Source: Sambucus nigra
Taxonomy: Eukaryota; Streptophyta; Magnoliopsida; Dipsacales; Adoxaceae
Direction of reading: 5' to 3'
Length of the DNA: 64,000 nt
Assembly (NCBI GenBank): GCA_949130495.1
Contig: OX422213.1
Span: 57,448,678-57,512,677, forward strand
The notes below the pieces were generated by a model. The model saw only the letters and a list, made by a program, of their open reading frames with translations, made no database searches and had not been told where the DNA came from. Shown one piece after another: positions 23,954-35,736 of this stretch. Made by a program: the position numbers and the translations under genes. Positions within the stretch are counted from its first letter, which is position 1. Every line of letters begins with the position of its first letter.

Positions 23954-25242
23954 AAAGTAAGTACCAATTAATGCTCAAGAAAATCACTATAAAAAAAATT
24001 CTCCCCCATAATTCGTTCTCCCCCTTTTTATGATGTCCCCAAATAGAAAAATGTGAAGAACATACAGCAAATGAAAATGGAGAATGTCACAAGGTAATCA
24101 AACTTTCTCTTTTTGAATATTTCAAAAAAATATTCTCACAATATATACAACAAAGAATCATACCATGAAAGAACATAAAAACAACCAAGTTGGTGATAAC
24201 AAAAATGTAGGGATGTGAAAAAATTCGACATGAAAATCCATACATACAACCATAACATATGTGCACGATGAATGTCAGATATGCCTAATGAATGAACTTA
24301 ACATCTTCCTTAGGTGTAAAAATAGTGGAATTAGAAAAAAATGACTGAATCGAATCAACAAATCAAAGCTCAAAATTATTTCCACACCAATAATGTCCCA
24401 AATGTTGATACATTTTTTCATAACTTTCAAGGACGTGCAAACCCATTTTTCATTTATTTCCATCCAAACTCCCTCACAAAAAATTATACATTATATTTTT
24501 CAATTGAGGTGATGAAACTAAAACCTTATTGGCCCATTTGATTTGGCATATTTTTTTTATTGCCTTATAATTTTTTTAGGGCTCTTTTCAAATGGTGGAT
24601 TTCACGATGATTTAATTTTGAACTCTCGTAGCCCTTTCTCGTGATTCACTCATCATTTTTTGTCGCAATTAAGTCATCACATTAAATGGTTTTTACATGC
24701 ACTGCTTTCTTGTCAAGTTTTATCACATTTTCGTCATTGTATTGATAGAATTGAGATGAAAACACTCAATCCAATATGTGATAGACAAGTACAATACTCA
24801 AATAATACCGTGCATGCATGCAATAAAGGAGATAAGGAGCCAATCTTGTATAAGATATCACTAATGACATCTCACTGACTTCAAAACAATGTAAATTACA
24901 TGGATAAAATGATGTAGCATCTCAAATCACTATCAAATAGTCACATGGAATATAGAATGAAGTTGTGACTATGGCTATCTTAAATGTTCATCCATAAATG
25001 GTGTAAACAAAATACAAAACTCCTTATGAGTATTTAAAAAAAAATTATAAAAAGAAAATATTTTTGACTTTTTCTAAAAATTTTAAAAATAAAATATTTT
25101 TGGATTTTTCAAATTTTCAATATAAAAATAAAAATAAACAAGTAATGATACAAATGATACAATCTAGAGATTGCAATTATATGATATGACCATGAAAAAT
25201 GTATCCTATTCTAGACGTGTTGACCACCCCTCGGTCAATTAT
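23954..25242 (-). other. Non-coding 3' region of copia C3
   Basis: Between the pol stop (25243) and the duplicated PPT region there is no coding frame. It matches the corresponding region of C1. It holds the double purine tract (24001-24031, minus: AAAAAGGGGGAG then TATGGGGGAG) and AT-rich AAAATATTTTT stretches (25030-25130). No env-like frame is seen. Confidence 0.6.
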
Positions 25243-28200
25243 TCAAATTCCTAAAGACTTACTAAGACTCTCGAATCTAAGGGCATCCAAAGGCTTCATG
25301 AAAATATCGGATAACTGGAGGTCGGTAGATACAAAACTCAAATATACGACCTTTTCTTTTACAAGCTCATGGATAAAGTTCTCACGTATCCTAATGTGTT
25401 TTGTGTGCAAATGCTGGAGTAGATTACGGGATATGAGTATCGCGCTTATATTATCACAGGAAATAGTTATGGTGTACTATAATATCCCATAATCCTCCAA
25501 CATCTGCTTAATCCACTGAAGTTGCTAACAATAACTCCTAGCGGCTATGTACTCAGCCTTCATAGTGGACAAAATGATGGAGTTTTGCTTCTTGCTCAAC
25601 CAAGAGACAAGATCATAACCAAAGAAGAAACACCCGCTAAAAGTGGTACTACATCCATCTGCATCCCCTACACAATCGACATCCGAATAGGCAAATAAGT
25701 AGTCATTGGTATCAAAGGAATACCAAATGCGACGTGAAAGAGTCCCAATCACATATTTGATAATATGTTTAAGAGTGAGTAAGTGTGATTCTTTCGGGGA
25801 CACTTGATATCGCGCACATACTCTAACAGTAAAGGTGATGTCGAGACGATTGGTAATTAAGTAGAGAAGACTACCTATCACACTCTGATTCAATGTTTGC
25901 TCTATGTCCTAGTCTGAAATGTCCTTTCTAAGCTCTATTGACATACTCATCGGCGTACATGCATGCTTAGCGGAATCTAAACCAAATTTCTTCACAAGGT
26001 CTCTAACATACTTGGATTGGGATATGAACATCCCATCCTCTAGCTGACGAACCTGCAGACCAAGGAAGAAAGTGAACTCACCTACTATTCTCATATTAAA
26101 CTCACTCTTCATCTCGTCCTCAAAGTGGTGAGCATGCTGGGAGCACGTGGATCCAAATACTATGTCGTCCACATAGTCCTGGGTAACCAAAATTGCACCA
26201 TTATCTCTCTTGATGAACGACATCATATCTACTCCCCCTCTCTTGAATCCACAAGCTAAGAGATAGGAAGTATGCCTCTCGTACCAAGCACGAGGCGCTT
26301 ACTTCAAACCATACAAGGCTTTCCTCAGATAGTAGACGTGATCAAGGTTCTTAGGGTCTTCAAACCATTTTTGTTATTCCACGTAAACCTCCTCCTATAT
26401 AATTCCATTAAGAAAGGCACTCTTGACATCAATATGCCTTAACTTAAAGCGCATATCATGCGATGGTGAGTAGTAAGTGGACAGACTCAAGCCTTGCAAC
26501 AGGAGAAAATGTCTCATCAAAGTCTACACCCTCTATCTGTGTGTATCCTTGAGCGACCAACCTAGACTTATTTTGGATAATAGTACCAGACTCATCCATC
26601 TTATTCTTGAAGATCCACTTGGTACCTATCACATTTATTTCACTAGGTTAGGGGACCAATTCCTAGACATCATTCTTTCTAAATTGAAGTAACTTATCCT
26701 TCATAGCACATATCCAACATTGATCTTTGAGTTCTTCCTTATAATTATTGGGCCCACTTTGGACGTGTAGCAAACATGGCTAATAATGTTCTCTACCTGA
26801 GCACGAGTCTTGACCTCTAGGGTGGGATCTCCTAGAATAGTAATAGTATCATGACTCGTGTGAACCCAAGAAGGAGTGTCCCCTAAATCAGGAATAGAAT
26901 ACACTCTGGGTGTAGGAGGCACAGTGGCATCATCAGTAGAAAGTGCGTCATCCTCATACGAAAGGTTAGAATCAACATACGTCGACGGTTCATCATCTTG
27001 CACGGTGACATTTATTGACTCCATAAACTTAGAGCTACTCAAGTTAAAAAACTGATATGCTCTACTAGTCGATGAATATCCTAATAGTATCCCCTCGTTG
27101 ATATGGGAGTCAAACTTTCCTAATTACTCTCTATCTCGCAGGGTGTAATATTTACTCCCACATACACAAAAATATGAATGGTTGGGCTTCTTTATAGTCC
27201 ATAATTTGTAGGGTGTCTTAAGTCTGTATGGATGAAGGTAAACCCTATTCACCGTATGGAATGCGGTAGACACTACCTCTACCCAAAGTCACCTAGCAAC
27301 TCTACGACCTAGAAGAATAAATCTAGCCATTTCCGGAATCATACGATTATTCCTCTCAACAATCCCATTTTGCTGAGGAGTCTTCATGGACGAAAATTCA
27401 TGTTAGATCTTGAGGCTATCACAGTAAAGAAAAACTTTAGCTTCCTTAAACTTTGTGTCGTTGTCGCTACGTATTCTATTGATAGTGACTCCATGTTGAT
27501 TTTGCAGGACACAACACTTAGTCGTAAGAAATTCCACAACATCAAATTTCTGTCTTAAAAAACCTACAATCAAGTAACGAGAGAATCATCTACCATCACA
27601 AGGGTATACCTCTTACCAATCAAACTCTTAGTAAGAGTAGGACACATAAGGCCCATGTGTATTAACTCAAGCACTCGTGAAGTGGTAATGTAATTTAACT
27701 TCATATGGGGGCTACTAACTTGCTTTCCCAACTGATAGGGCCCACAAACTATGAAAGTCGGCTTTCCAAGTGATGGCAAGCCACGTACTAGGTTATTTTT
27801 AGCTAATTTATCCAAATCTCTAAAATTCGCATGACCTAGACATTGATGCCACAATTTTATAGGAGTGATCGTGGTGCTGTTATAAATAAATAAGGACTTG
27901 GGCATAATCCCATAGCAATTATCTTCTGTCCTCACCCCTTGCAATAGAAGTTTACCGGCTTGATCATCAACATTGCATTCATTTCGATCAAACTTTATAG
28001 TAAAGTACGCATCGCACAGATGGATGATGCTGAGAAGGTTTTCTTTCAAACCTTAATGTATAAAACATCCTCTACCTTAGGAAATCTTGGTATATCTATT
28101 GTACCTCGTCCTAATATGATAGATTTGCTCTCATATCCAAAGGTGACTTTACTTTCCTTGAGATCCTCTAGGTAGGTAAAATATCAGACATCACCTGCCC

Positions 28201-28300
28201 TGTGCCTGGAGCACCCACTATCAAAATACCACTGAGAAGTGTTATGTGATTTGAGAGAAACATGAACAACAAGGGCTTTTTCATCAAGTTTAGGCACCCA
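25243..28300 (-). pseudogene. Ty1/copia pol of C3 (protease, integrase, RT, RNase H), broken
   Basis: Order on the minus strand: protease with WYFDSGC (DSG codons at 28214-28222), pre-integrase LWHQCLGHANF (about 27840), integrase, RT and RNase H. In integrase the HMDLMGP motif reads HMGLMCP, so the first catalytic Asp is Gly. The acidic hinge is at 26701-27042. RT keeps YVDD (26164-26175) and FGSTCSQ. RNase H has SKKQNSIILSTMKAEYIAA (about 25550-25610), where the usual STAEAEY Glu is Lys. The tail ends MKPLDALRFESL at the stop 25243-25245. Numerous stops and frameshifts lie between the fragments. SIRE-like copia; the same family as C1. Confidence 0.92.
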
Positions 28301-30350
28301 AGATGACGTAACTTTCTATTTTCCCTTGTCATTGTTGGATCTAGTTAGGACAGTAGAAGTTTCCGCTGATGGCAGAGAAATCCATTAGAAATCTTCCATT
28401 AGACTCCGAGAAGTGGCGACTTGAAGTTCAACATGCTGTCTAAGACTCAAAAAATTGCTAGTGGCACATGGTGCAGCAAATGTACGTCGTGTTCGATCCA
28501 AACTATAACAAAACTCCCTAAGGTGGACCTTTCTTTTGTAGTAGGTACAAAAGTACACAATCTTTGCCTTACCTTAGTTTGTATTTCTTGGTCTAGATAT
28601 TCTTCGAGGTTTTTGATGATGGACATATGGATTCGTAGTAAACTTAGGAACCGGTTCATATGTCACATGGGATGTGGAAGCAATATCAAAACCAATTCCC
28701 TGCCTTTCTCCAAAACCTAAAGCATGGGTAAGCAACATCTTTCCTATTTTTCTATATTTGTCCTCAATCTTTACCTTGACCTCCTTGGTTATCTCAAGGT
28801 CATGAGAAAGCTGGGCTATAAAGTATTTAAGTTTCTTTTGAGTGTCCATGGGGGACTGGAGCTCAGTCGTAAGAATAGCCACTTTCTTGGTGAAGTCCTC
28901 ATTCTTTTTCTCTAAACATCTCTCTCTCTCTCTCTCTCTCTCCAAACTGATTATCTCTTACTAACAAACTCTCTCTCTCTCACACCAAACTGACTCTCTC
29001 TCTCTCTGAAGATAGTGGTAATGGAGGAGTCTCTCTCTCATCTCCCCTAAATCATTCTCTAAGGAAGCTATCCTAAGTGATAATGCTTTGTTATGCTTTT
29101 TAGTTTTAAAAGAATTAGAATACAAATGAGCGTACGCGCATCATAAATCACTCTCGCTCTCACTTGCAACATCCTCCCACTAACTCACATCGCTTCCACT
29201 ATCGAGGTGTCCCTATGAATTATCATCCTCGTTGTCTTGAGGTGCACAGTTAGTACTCACATGACTAGCCATGAATGAGGCGAAGTTACATTCATATGGT
29301 GACTCGTCTCCAGAATCCATTGACTCGACCTCACTATCGTCACTAAGGGAGGCATTAAGAGCATCTTTGCCTTGATGTCGCAGCCTAGTAAGACACTCAA
29401 ATGCCTTATAACCTCTACCATCACACTCATAACATCTCTCCTCATATTTTTTAGGCACGTCCATTTTATCCTTTTCATTTTTATTTTCAAACATATTTTT
29501 CTCAAAATTCTTTTTATCATTGAAATTGGCATTTTTCTTTAATTTGAGAAATTTCTTGAAATTTTTTGCAAACAAAGCCAAATCGTCTAAGTTAAAATCA
29601 AACTCAGAATCAGACAACTCTTCCTCTATTCTTCTAGATGACTCACCTCTCTTTCTTACTGGCCCCTCACTTTTCCTAGCCCGGTCTTTAAGTGCTCCCC
29701 TTTATCTTTTGATTTTATAGTATTAGGAAACATGTCAATTTTATAAGTCTGGAAGTCACCTACCAATTCTTCTAATTTCAGACTACTCAAATTTCTTAAC
29801 GAATTTAACACATAGTCTTTACGGATAAAACTCTTAGGTAGTGATCTCAAAATCTTTTAACTACTCTAGTATCAAGAATGTGTTCACCTAAATTGAAACT
29901 AGTGTTAAGAATATTCGATAAGCGTGTATAAAATTCATCAAAACACTCAGATTCAAGCATGGTGATTGTCTCAAATTGTGTACTAAAATTTTATAATTTT
30001 GATTATTTAACTACATTAGTGCCTTCATGGGTAATTTGAAGAACATCCCATGCTTCTTTAGACGTGGTACACATCATGATGCGTCAAAACACGTCGGGGG
30101 TGATGTTTTCGAAAATTGCACTAAGCCCACGTGAGTTATATGTGATCCATTTAAATTCATCCTCAGTCATTGCAGTCACAGATTTTAAAGTAGTTACATC
30201 ATCTATAGTGACAGTGGGAGGCGTCCATTCCCTTTCACACATTATCCAAACACGTTTGTCATTACCCTTTTAGTGAGGTTTCATATGGGCTTTCCAATAT
30301 GAGTAATTTGACCCGTCATAAATTGGCACTCGATTGTATAAGCTTTCCAT
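28301..30350 (-). pseudogene. Ty1/copia gag of C3, broken
   Basis: The ATG at 30348-30350 begins MESLYNRVPIYDGSNYSYW, the usual gag start in this lineage, about 95 bp from the PBS. A stop follows 28 codons later. The central domain has LRNLSSLKLEELVGDFQTY (about 29730-29790). The zinc knuckle CYECDGRGYKAFEC (about 29400-29440) has the right CX2CX4-X-X4C spacing, but Tyr stands where His should bind zinc. Then come an acidic segment (29213-29330) and a coiled-coil-like, Lys/Glu-rich C-terminal part (28574-28945) containing an RERERERE run from a GA microsatellite. In pol order it precedes protease. Confidence 0.88.
28917..29035. repeat. CT/GA microsatellite within C3 gag
   Basis: (CT)n runs at about 28917-28943, 28970-28981, 28996-29007 and 29023-29029. 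On the coding strand they give alternating Arg-Glu codons, so the microsatellite could grow by two-codon steps without breaking the frame only when its length changes by multiples of 6 bp. It sits in the predicted coiled-coil part of gag. Confidence 0.85.
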
Positions 30351-30440
30351 TAAAATTGCACTTTTTCAACAAACAATTTTTAAACCAGAATTGATATCTA
30401 GAAAATTTTTGCGAAAAACATTACACGGTATAATTGTGTA

Positions 30441-30455
30441 ATAGGCTTTGATACC
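30441..30455 (-). other. Primer-binding site (tRNA-iMet type), copia C3
   Basis: On the minus strand AGGTATCAAAGCC, four bases inside the 5' LTR end at 30460. Two changes from TGGTATCAGAGCC. Confidence 0.8.
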
Positions 30456-30459
30456 TATT

Positions 30460-31448
30460 TGATAGTGTGCCAGTAATCAATAATTAACTTATTTAATTAA
30501 AATTCAATTTTTTTAATCATAAAAATCCTAACTCTTGCAAACAAATTGTGATAGATTAATTAAATCAAACCAAGCATGCAAAGTCAATCAAAATATGAGG
30601 AAAAATCCCCCATAGGGGCATAACCATTTTTTATTTCACTATAATTCATAACAACTTACAATTACAGAGACATAGAGTGACAGACGAATACCCGCACGCG
30701 TCGGTTCGCTGTCGTCGGCATTGTCAGCAAGAGATCCAACAAGAGCTCTAATTCAGCAATGGAGAACAACCTTCTGCTCCACAAGATTACTCCAGATGAG
30801 TAGAACAATTATATCTAGGATTTATAAGACTCACATATATGTTTGGGAATGATTTATGAATCAAAAGGGTCGAAAAACCATGAAAAACGAAGTCTGGAAA
30901 TATGCAGCATTTCTACAGAATCATGAGTGACAAAAACTAGAAAATCTTGTAGAAAAAGAACTACTTTAAATATAGAAATCAAGGCGAATCCTCGCTTGAA
31001 CGAAGTACAGGTGTCGCTCGAACGGAATTCCACGTCGCTTGAACAACTTCGCGCGAGATGGATATATTGCACGAACAACAAGCCTCTCTCGAATGACCTC
31101 AGCGATATTTTTTCCTTTCGCCTTTATACTTACAAAAAATTCTTCTTCCGAAGTAAAAATGTTCCAGAGCCTTAAAAATTTCCCAAATATTTATGTAAAT
31201 ATTAAACACTCCAAATAAATTATCTTACCATGATCGTGAGTGGAGTACTGGGAATGGTTGCAGAGCACATTGCATGTTGCATGATTTACGTATGAAGATG
31301 ATGGATTGCGAGGATTCTGATCAAGGTCGTCATGGATGATCATGTTGAGGTGACGAATGTAACGGTATCAGGCATACTAACTGTGATCTAGGAAAAACAG
31401 AAAATTCCTAGATTCTAACCTAGAAAATTATAAAATTATGTTCTTACA
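30460..31448 (-). repeat. 5' LTR of copia C3
   Basis: On the minus strand it starts TGTAAGAACATAATTTTATAA and ends GGCACACTATCA, next to the PBS. 989 bp. TATA-like GTCTTATAAA (minus) at about 30820-30830, followed in transcription direction by GAACAATTATATC-type reversed sequence. It carries the palindrome-like array at 30992-31096, about 165 bp upstream of the TATA site. Confidence 0.92.
30992..31096. repeat. Palindrome-like array in C3 5' LTR, TCGCTCGAACGA family
   Basis: Copies at 30992-31003, 31014-31025, 31035-31046, a weak one near 31049-31060, 31067-31078 and 31085-31096. Centre spacings are 22, 21, 14, 18 and 18 bp. Compared with the sister LTR (22734-22837) the units are the same in number and place, with point changes only. 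Confidence 0.85.
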
Positions 31449-32157
31449 CAGCTAGGTAGGAGGCGTTAGGCGTGCACATTAGTTGAGAGGTGAAGAACTC
31501 AAGGGAGTGTACGTTGAACTCACATGTGCAATCAATAACTGTTTTTAAACTTATGATAAATAATTTCTAAATATTTTCAAATGGTTTTACTTGGGCTCTA
31601 ACCATATGCAAAATATTTCCAAAACCTTTTAGGTGTCTAGACACATGGACACCAAGCATGATGATCTATACCAGGGTGCGTAGCTACAGAACTTGTGGAT
31701 ATGTACATGATTTTGATTTAGTCACTTCGGTTACTTCATTCCTAGAGTAGGTTGCAGTTGAGTTATTTCATTTAGGAATGTTTCCCCGTTAGTTGATTCT
31801 TTTATTCAGTTTATCAGACTTTGTATTTGTGGACTCCGTTTGATTCCATTATATGTTTAGATGGCTTTTGATTTGGGAATCGATGGTCTAATCGGTATTA
31901 TTTTACTTAAATCATTTATCTCGTGTTTTGTTTAGATTGTTTTACTCCATGGTTGTTTTCGTTATTGTTATGTATTCTATCTGTTGTCATTGTTTAAATA
32001 AAACGATAAAATTTGGCACAAACATTTTTAATACTAGATGGTTAGTAAATTATAAGAATGTTTTTGATAATGATGTTAAGAATGAACCAAATGAGATTCC
32101 TCTTTTAATTTGATAAAGGATTAATCAATCGATATTTAATTAGGTGAGGGTGTCACA
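31449..32157 (+). repeat. 5' LTR of gypsy B, right part
   Basis: Continues the LTR interrupted at 22202. It has GGCGTTAGGCGTGCACATTAG (about 31460), AGGTGTCTAGACACATGG (about 31629) and ends TTAATTAGGTGAGGGTGTCACA at 32157, immediately before a PBS. Same order as G3 (56570-57270). Confidence 0.85.
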
Positions 32158-32159
32158 TA

Positions 32160-32171
32160 TGGTATTAGAGC
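32160..32171 (+). other. Primer-binding site (tRNA-iMet type), gypsy B
   Basis: TGGTATTAGAGC, two bases after the LTR end; one change from the usual TGGTATCAGAGC. Confidence 0.85.
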
Positions 32172-32350
32172 ATCAGGTTCTAGTGTCCTTAGGATCCGTG
32201 TGTCTTTCTCACATTTCAATTTAGCGTTCTTTGATATAGAGCCCTAGTGTAGGATTATTGTATTCCTTATTGCGTATGCATATTTAAGATCTTCTGTTGA
32301 TTACTTTATATTTGATGGTGAACTTATACATATTTCAAATTTCATTTCAG

Positions 32351-33460
32351 GTGCCGCCTAAGAGAGGATGTCAAGCTAGACAAGCAGCGAGAAATAAGGT
32401 GAGAGAGGCTCAGCAGGAGTAAAAGGTACCTCGTCCACATACCATCGAGGTTGGTGACGACTACACAGGTGGATGAGATAGTCACCTAGGCAGTCAATGC
32501 AGCTATGACACCCATGGTCGTTCATTTCCCATAGGCCCAACCACAGCCACCAGTGGCACTAATTATGCAGACCCACTAAGGGGCCATTTGAGTGGTAGAG
32601 ATCAAGGGAATCATTTTAGAAGGGTCACCCACTATAGTTTCAGGGTAATTCAGATATAGTAGTGTCTAGTTAGTGGAATAAGGACATGCTGCACCACCTA
32701 CGTATGATGGAGTGCAACAACATTTAAAAACATTTCTTCACGACATTCAAGATAGTGTGATCATCTTTACAGTGGTGGGAGTCTATGAACACCGCAGAGG
32801 AGAGAGATGGGATCAGCATTAGGGAGTTCTGAATGCGTTTTGACCGCAAGTATTTTCCATCTGCTATTCAGATAGATATGCAACGACAATTTCTCAATGT
32901 GTCTCAAGGAGATAGGACCATAGAAGAATATGAGGAGGAGTTCACTTGGTTAGAAAATTTTGAGAAAGATAACGTAAATATTGAGGAGAAGAGGATGTGT
33001 AAGTTCATGGATGGACTTGCCTGGAAGCTCCGACAGCACTTGTTGGGTAGTCTAACATTATAGACATACACACAGGTGATCAATGTAGTGCTACTTCATT
33101 TCCAGGATTAACGCTTGCAAATGAACTATAGCAAAAGAGTGAGTGTGTCCAATGAAACTGGAAAGGTCGATGGGAAGAATATTGGGTTCAGGCAGGATCA
33201 ATAGGTCCCTCAACAGCAACAATATTTCATTCCTTAGGGACATGAGGGCTAAGGGAATGGCGGGGGAGGTCAGCAAGGACATGATCAATGGGAGGGAGGA
33301 TTTCCTGGGAAATGTTTCATTTGTGGATAGGCATGCCATAAGAAGAGATATTTCTCTAAGCGAGGCAGTGGAAACTACAAGATGAGGTACTGGACGTACT
33401 ACCATTGCAGTAGGTCATGGGTGAGTTCTGGCACGAGGATTACATTCAGGAGCCCATCGA
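32351..33460 (+). pseudogene. Ty3/gypsy gag remnant of element B
   Basis: Begins CAGGTGCCGCCTAAGAGAGG, where chromovirus-type gag usually has ATG-CCN-CC; the start codon is GTG. After broken N-terminal sequence the gag core appears as WWESMNTAEERDG (about 32774-32815) and RKYFPSAIQ... (32833-33063, with EEYEEEFTWLENF). This matches the Retrotrans_gag pattern (W-W-x-S, then YFP, then EY-x-x-x-F). Degenerate zinc knuckles follow: CFICG (33311) and a YYHCSRSW segment (about 33400). There are frameshifts near 32765 and stops. After gag no pol is found. Element E carries a closely similar gag on the other strand. Confidence 0.8.
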
Positions 33461-33469
33461 CTAGGCAAT

Positions 33470-34581
33470 GCATCTAGCACTTGGAGTTAAATTTTCTTTA
33501 TTATCCAATGAGTATGAGGTAGATTTTCAATGAAAGGGTGGTGTCACAACATAAAAAATTTATCACTGGAATTCGGGAGTGAGTCGGCTTTAGTGGGTGA
33601 GTTGGCCGTAATAGCCTTATTGAGTATATATATATAATTAATTAAAATGGGAGTATCAGGGATTTGTGGTGTAGCCTATGAGAGAGAGGGTGTGTGAATC
33701 AAGAGGATGGTTGCATTACTTGTTAGTTTACTACTTTCGAGAAATATGAGAATAAAGTAGACTACTTTTCGAGTTTTGACTCGTTAGTGATGGTTTAAGC
33801 AATAGTAGACGGTCAGTGTGGGACTTTGTGTCCGCAGTTCAAGGGTATACTTTATTTTTTCTAGTTACTAGCTGAAAGAGGGTTTAGCCTATATATACGT
33901 GTATATATGTTATAATATTCTACATGATAGACTTTTAAGTATATATTTTTATGGTTATATTTTACCCCAGTGAGTAGGGACGATTACTGTGGTGATTCAG
34001 GGTAAATTGGTTGATTATCGAGTGGATATAAATAGCTCGTGAGTTGTTCTCAATAATAAACTAGTGATAGTAAGAGAGTTTCAGTATATGTTTTCTTTTG
34101 TAACATGGGACTGGACAAGCATACTTTTATATGAAGAGATGATAATTTTGGGGGTACGTGCTATGGACTAAGGGCCTAACGGATCTCGACGATCGACAAT
34201 GTTAGGTAGTAGTGTATTAAGGGGGTTCCTTATTTGGATTTCACTTTGGGAGACATCCCACGCATGAAACTTAGAGCAACGTTGGAAGTAGGGAGATGTT
34301 TCATCATTAGGAATGAGTTAGTGCCTTAGTTATTGTTCGTTTATGCGGTTATATCTAAGGGATGATAGCGATGTTATAATTTGAGGCTAGTGGAGTCGGA
34401 TAGTATTTGTGTAGTCATGAACGGGTATAAGGTGTATGGGTGTCTTAGGGAACTGAATTCTTTTATTGTTATCCATGATTTGGAGGGGTCAAAATATATG
34501 TAGTGATCTTAAAAGTACATGATTAAGGTAGTGTAGAAACCTTGAAGTGCGATTCTTACCCAAATTTCGAGGACGAAATTC
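33470..34581 (+). other. Non-coding 3' region of gypsy B, shared with G3 and A
   Basis: About 1.1 kb with no frame, aligned in order with 47080-48110 of G3: GTTGGCCGTAATAGCCTTATT (33601), TATATATACGTGTATATATG (33891), GTGAGTAGGGACG (33970), GGGCCTAACGGATCTCGA (34172), AAGGGGGTTCCTTATTTGG (34228). Part also occurs reversed at 181-300 in A. It ends with AATTTCGAGGACGAAATTC (34564), which is the usual pre-PPT motif of Tekay/Del-like chromoviruses. Pol, expected here, is absent. Confidence 0.8.
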
Positions 34582-34598
34582 TTTTGTAAGGGTGAAGT
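34582..34598 (+). other. Polypurine tract region, gypsy B
   Basis: TGTAAGGGTGAAGTA between the GACGAAATTC motif and the LTR start. Less purine-pure than in G3 and D, which suggests decay. Confidence 0.65.
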
Positions 34599-34599
34599 A

Positions 34600-35736
34600 T
34601 GTAATACCTCGTATTTTTTAGGATTTGGATTTAATTAAATTCGTGATTTAGGATTTAATTAAATTGGTAATTTGGAGTTTATTTAATTCGAAGAATTTAT
34701 TTTATTTAGGTATTTAGAATTTAAATTAATTCGATCTATTTAAAATTCACGCGTGTCGTATTTTTAGGAGTAATATAGAAAATTGTATAAAGTGACTCGG
34801 ATGATTATTTAGAGGTCACGGTTGAATATGAAAGGGTCAAAATTGTCAAAATAGTATACCTCGGGGGTGTAGTTTGGGTCCCAGGGCAATTCTAAACTAA
34901 ACGGGGACAGTATGGGGGCATTTTGATCACTTGGTATCCTAGGGTAAGGAGACATACAAAATTCCAAAGCCTTTATCAGTATATAGTTAGGAGAGGCTAG
35001 GGTTAGAAAGATAATAAACAAAAAGAGGCCATTGGAGAATAAGGAGAAGCCATTTTTGAAACTTAAGAGAGAGTTCTTGAAGGATTCAATCTTGTTCTTG
35101 CACCACCATCATCATTGGAGAGTGGGTTGAAGGGAAGGCAAATAAATCCATCCTCATCAAACAAAATCAAATCTATTAGACCATAGGCAAGTGTTTATCT
35201 TGCATTTTTTTGAAGAGTTATAATACCTATGTAGTGTAGGGTCTTATATTTGATGGTTTAAATTAAATCTTGAGGTTTTGATGGTTTAAATACATGTTTT
35301 GGGGTCGGATTTTCACGTAATGATATTATTTTATGTTGGTAACACGAAATCAAAGGATTATGGATGAATTGGAGGAATGAAATTTGGGTTCTTGATTAAA
35401 AGAGATGAAGAACATGATAAACTCAGGTTTTATGTATTTTTAGAGGATAATTGGTTCTTGGATTGAATTGGTGATGAATTAATGTTTAATTTTAATTGGA
35501 AATCATCCCTATACACCTATATAATGATTAGTTATGTTTTTTTTTAAATTTGATGAAGTTTCATGGAGATTTGAGGAAGATATTAGGGTGAGAAATTGTA
35601 AAAACGTAAGTAAGAAGGAGACCTGCTACTTTTTCGAATCGATTCGGCCATAGGAGAATCGATTCGGCTGCCCAGAAAATCAAAATTTTGCCTTCTTGTT
35701 TATATATCCCCGTGAATTGAATTACAGGGAACTTTG
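34600..35736 (+). repeat. 3' LTR of gypsy B, first third only
   Basis: Starts TGTAATACCTCG and aligns with the first ~1 kb of the G3 LTR: GACTCGGATGATTATTTAG (34796), AATAGTATACCTCGGG (34850), GGGCAATTCTA. TATA-like GTATATAG at 34979-34986. Two GAATCGATTC palindromes lie at 35636 and 35656. It is cut at 35736, where a minus-strand LTR end begins. The two LTRs of B overlap little, so they cannot be used to date it. Confidence 0.8.
35636..35665. repeat. Pair of GAATCGATTC palindromes in gypsy B LTR
   Basis: Exact copies start at 35636 and 35656, 20 bp apart; both are followed by GGC. About 1,035 bp from the LTR start and 650 bp after a TATA-like site. Confidence 0.9.

Larger units (their letters stand above)
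22203..31448 (-). mobile_element. Complete Ty1/copia element C3, about 9.2 kb
   Basis: Two ~1-kb LTRs (22203-23202 and 30460-31448) flank a PBS, gag, pol and PPT, all in minus orientation. Flanking 5-mers are TAGCT (22198-22202) and CAGCT (31449-31453), a target duplication with one change. It sits inside the 5' LTR of gypsy B, whose sequence resumes on the other side in the right order (compare the uninterrupted G3 LTR around 56400-56620). A 100-bp stretch of the two LTRs compared by eye (22281 and 30538 onward) differs at about 7 places. gag and pol are full of stops, so the element is inactive though structurally complete. Confidence 0.92.
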
